Positions 63,737-64,000 of a stretch of 64,000 nucleotides of DNA are shown here, one piece after another; position 1 is the first letter of the stretch, and each line of letters starts with the position of its first letter. The stretch comes from Vigna angularis. Taxonomy: Eukaryota > Streptophyta > Magnoliopsida > Fabales > Fabaceae. The stretch is from NCBI RefSeq assembly GCF_016808095.1, contig NC_068975.1, positions 35,424,001 to 35,488,000 on the forward strand, written 5' to 3'. A program made the position numbers and the translations under genes. Under the pieces are notes generated by a model. The model saw only the letters and a program-made list of their open reading frames with translations, ran no database searches and was not told the DNA's origin.

Positions 63737-64000
63737 CTTTGAAGTTTGTAGTTTTTAATTTTGTTATTAAAGATTGTAATTAGTGAATTAGAATAATAGG
63801 TCTTAAATTAAAGAAGTTATAAGCAACGTTTGTGTTGCAAGTGGCTACGGGAGCAGTTGTGTATCTGCTATATATATAAAAAAGAAGAAGAATATATTTG
63901 ATGGCTAGATTGAAAGAGTAAAATAGACTATAAGGGGTTTGGAATTTGGAGCCTTGTATGAACCTTTTTGTTGTATCTGTTTGAAAGATCAGAGAGGAAT
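63737..64000. other. 3' flank of the glycosyltransferase gene
   Basis: The sequence contains TTATTAAAG (63762) and AT-rich elements that suit a plant 3' UTR. The window ends here; no further coding sequence is seen. Confidence 0.5.

Overview
The window is nuclear DNA of a flowering plant. Genes have GT-AG introns, long AT-rich spacers separate them, and the proteins are plant ones: a chloroplast-targeted acetolactate synthase, plant Mediator MED16, a CBSX5-type protein and a receptor-like cytoplasmic kinase. Protein similarity from memory, together with a foldback element starting GGGTTAAATATG that I associate with legumes, points to a legume, probably near Vigna or Phaseolus. That placement is an inference.

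Eight protein genes can be modelled from start to stop, and every exon junction I assigned keeps the reading frame. From left to right they are: CBSX5-like (minus, 2364-4108, 2 exons); intronless acetolactate synthase (plus, 17069-19015); a TSJT1/AILP1-like stress protein (plus, 22984-23936, 3 exons); MED16/SFR6 (minus, 27297-41782, 16 exons); a receptor-like cytoplasmic kinase (plus, 47662-50361, 6 exons); clathrin light chain (minus, 51493-54696, 3 exons); the mitochondrial complex I TYKY subunit (minus, 57713-60631, 8 exons); and a GT32-type alpha-1,4-glycosyltransferase (plus, 62495-63736, 1 exon). This looks like an ordinary euchromatic gene neighbourhood. The genes belong to unrelated pathways and do not form a cluster or operon.

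The 13-kb gap between the CBSX5-like gene and acetolactate synthase is the accessory part of the window. It holds a pair of long AT-rich foldbacks (4421-5001), a 282-bp Mutator-type MITE with a perfect 9-bp target duplication (8324-8605), a 2.35-kb solo-LTR-like insertion with a perfect 5-bp target duplication (10942-13295), and an inverted-repeat-bounded segment carrying the first exon of a CDKD-type kinase gene (15297-16145). The LTR-like insertion contains an array of short TCGC-nnn-GCGA palindromes. A second 9-bp-TSD MITE lies at 45430-45755. Further foldback or duplicated segments occur in introns of the kinase and of MED16.

I found no CRISPR array, tRNA, rRNA, virus or clearly new protein system. 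The best candidates for something undescribed are the palindrome array inside the LTR and the CDKD exon-capture element. Promoter, poly(A) and repeat calls are read by eye only.
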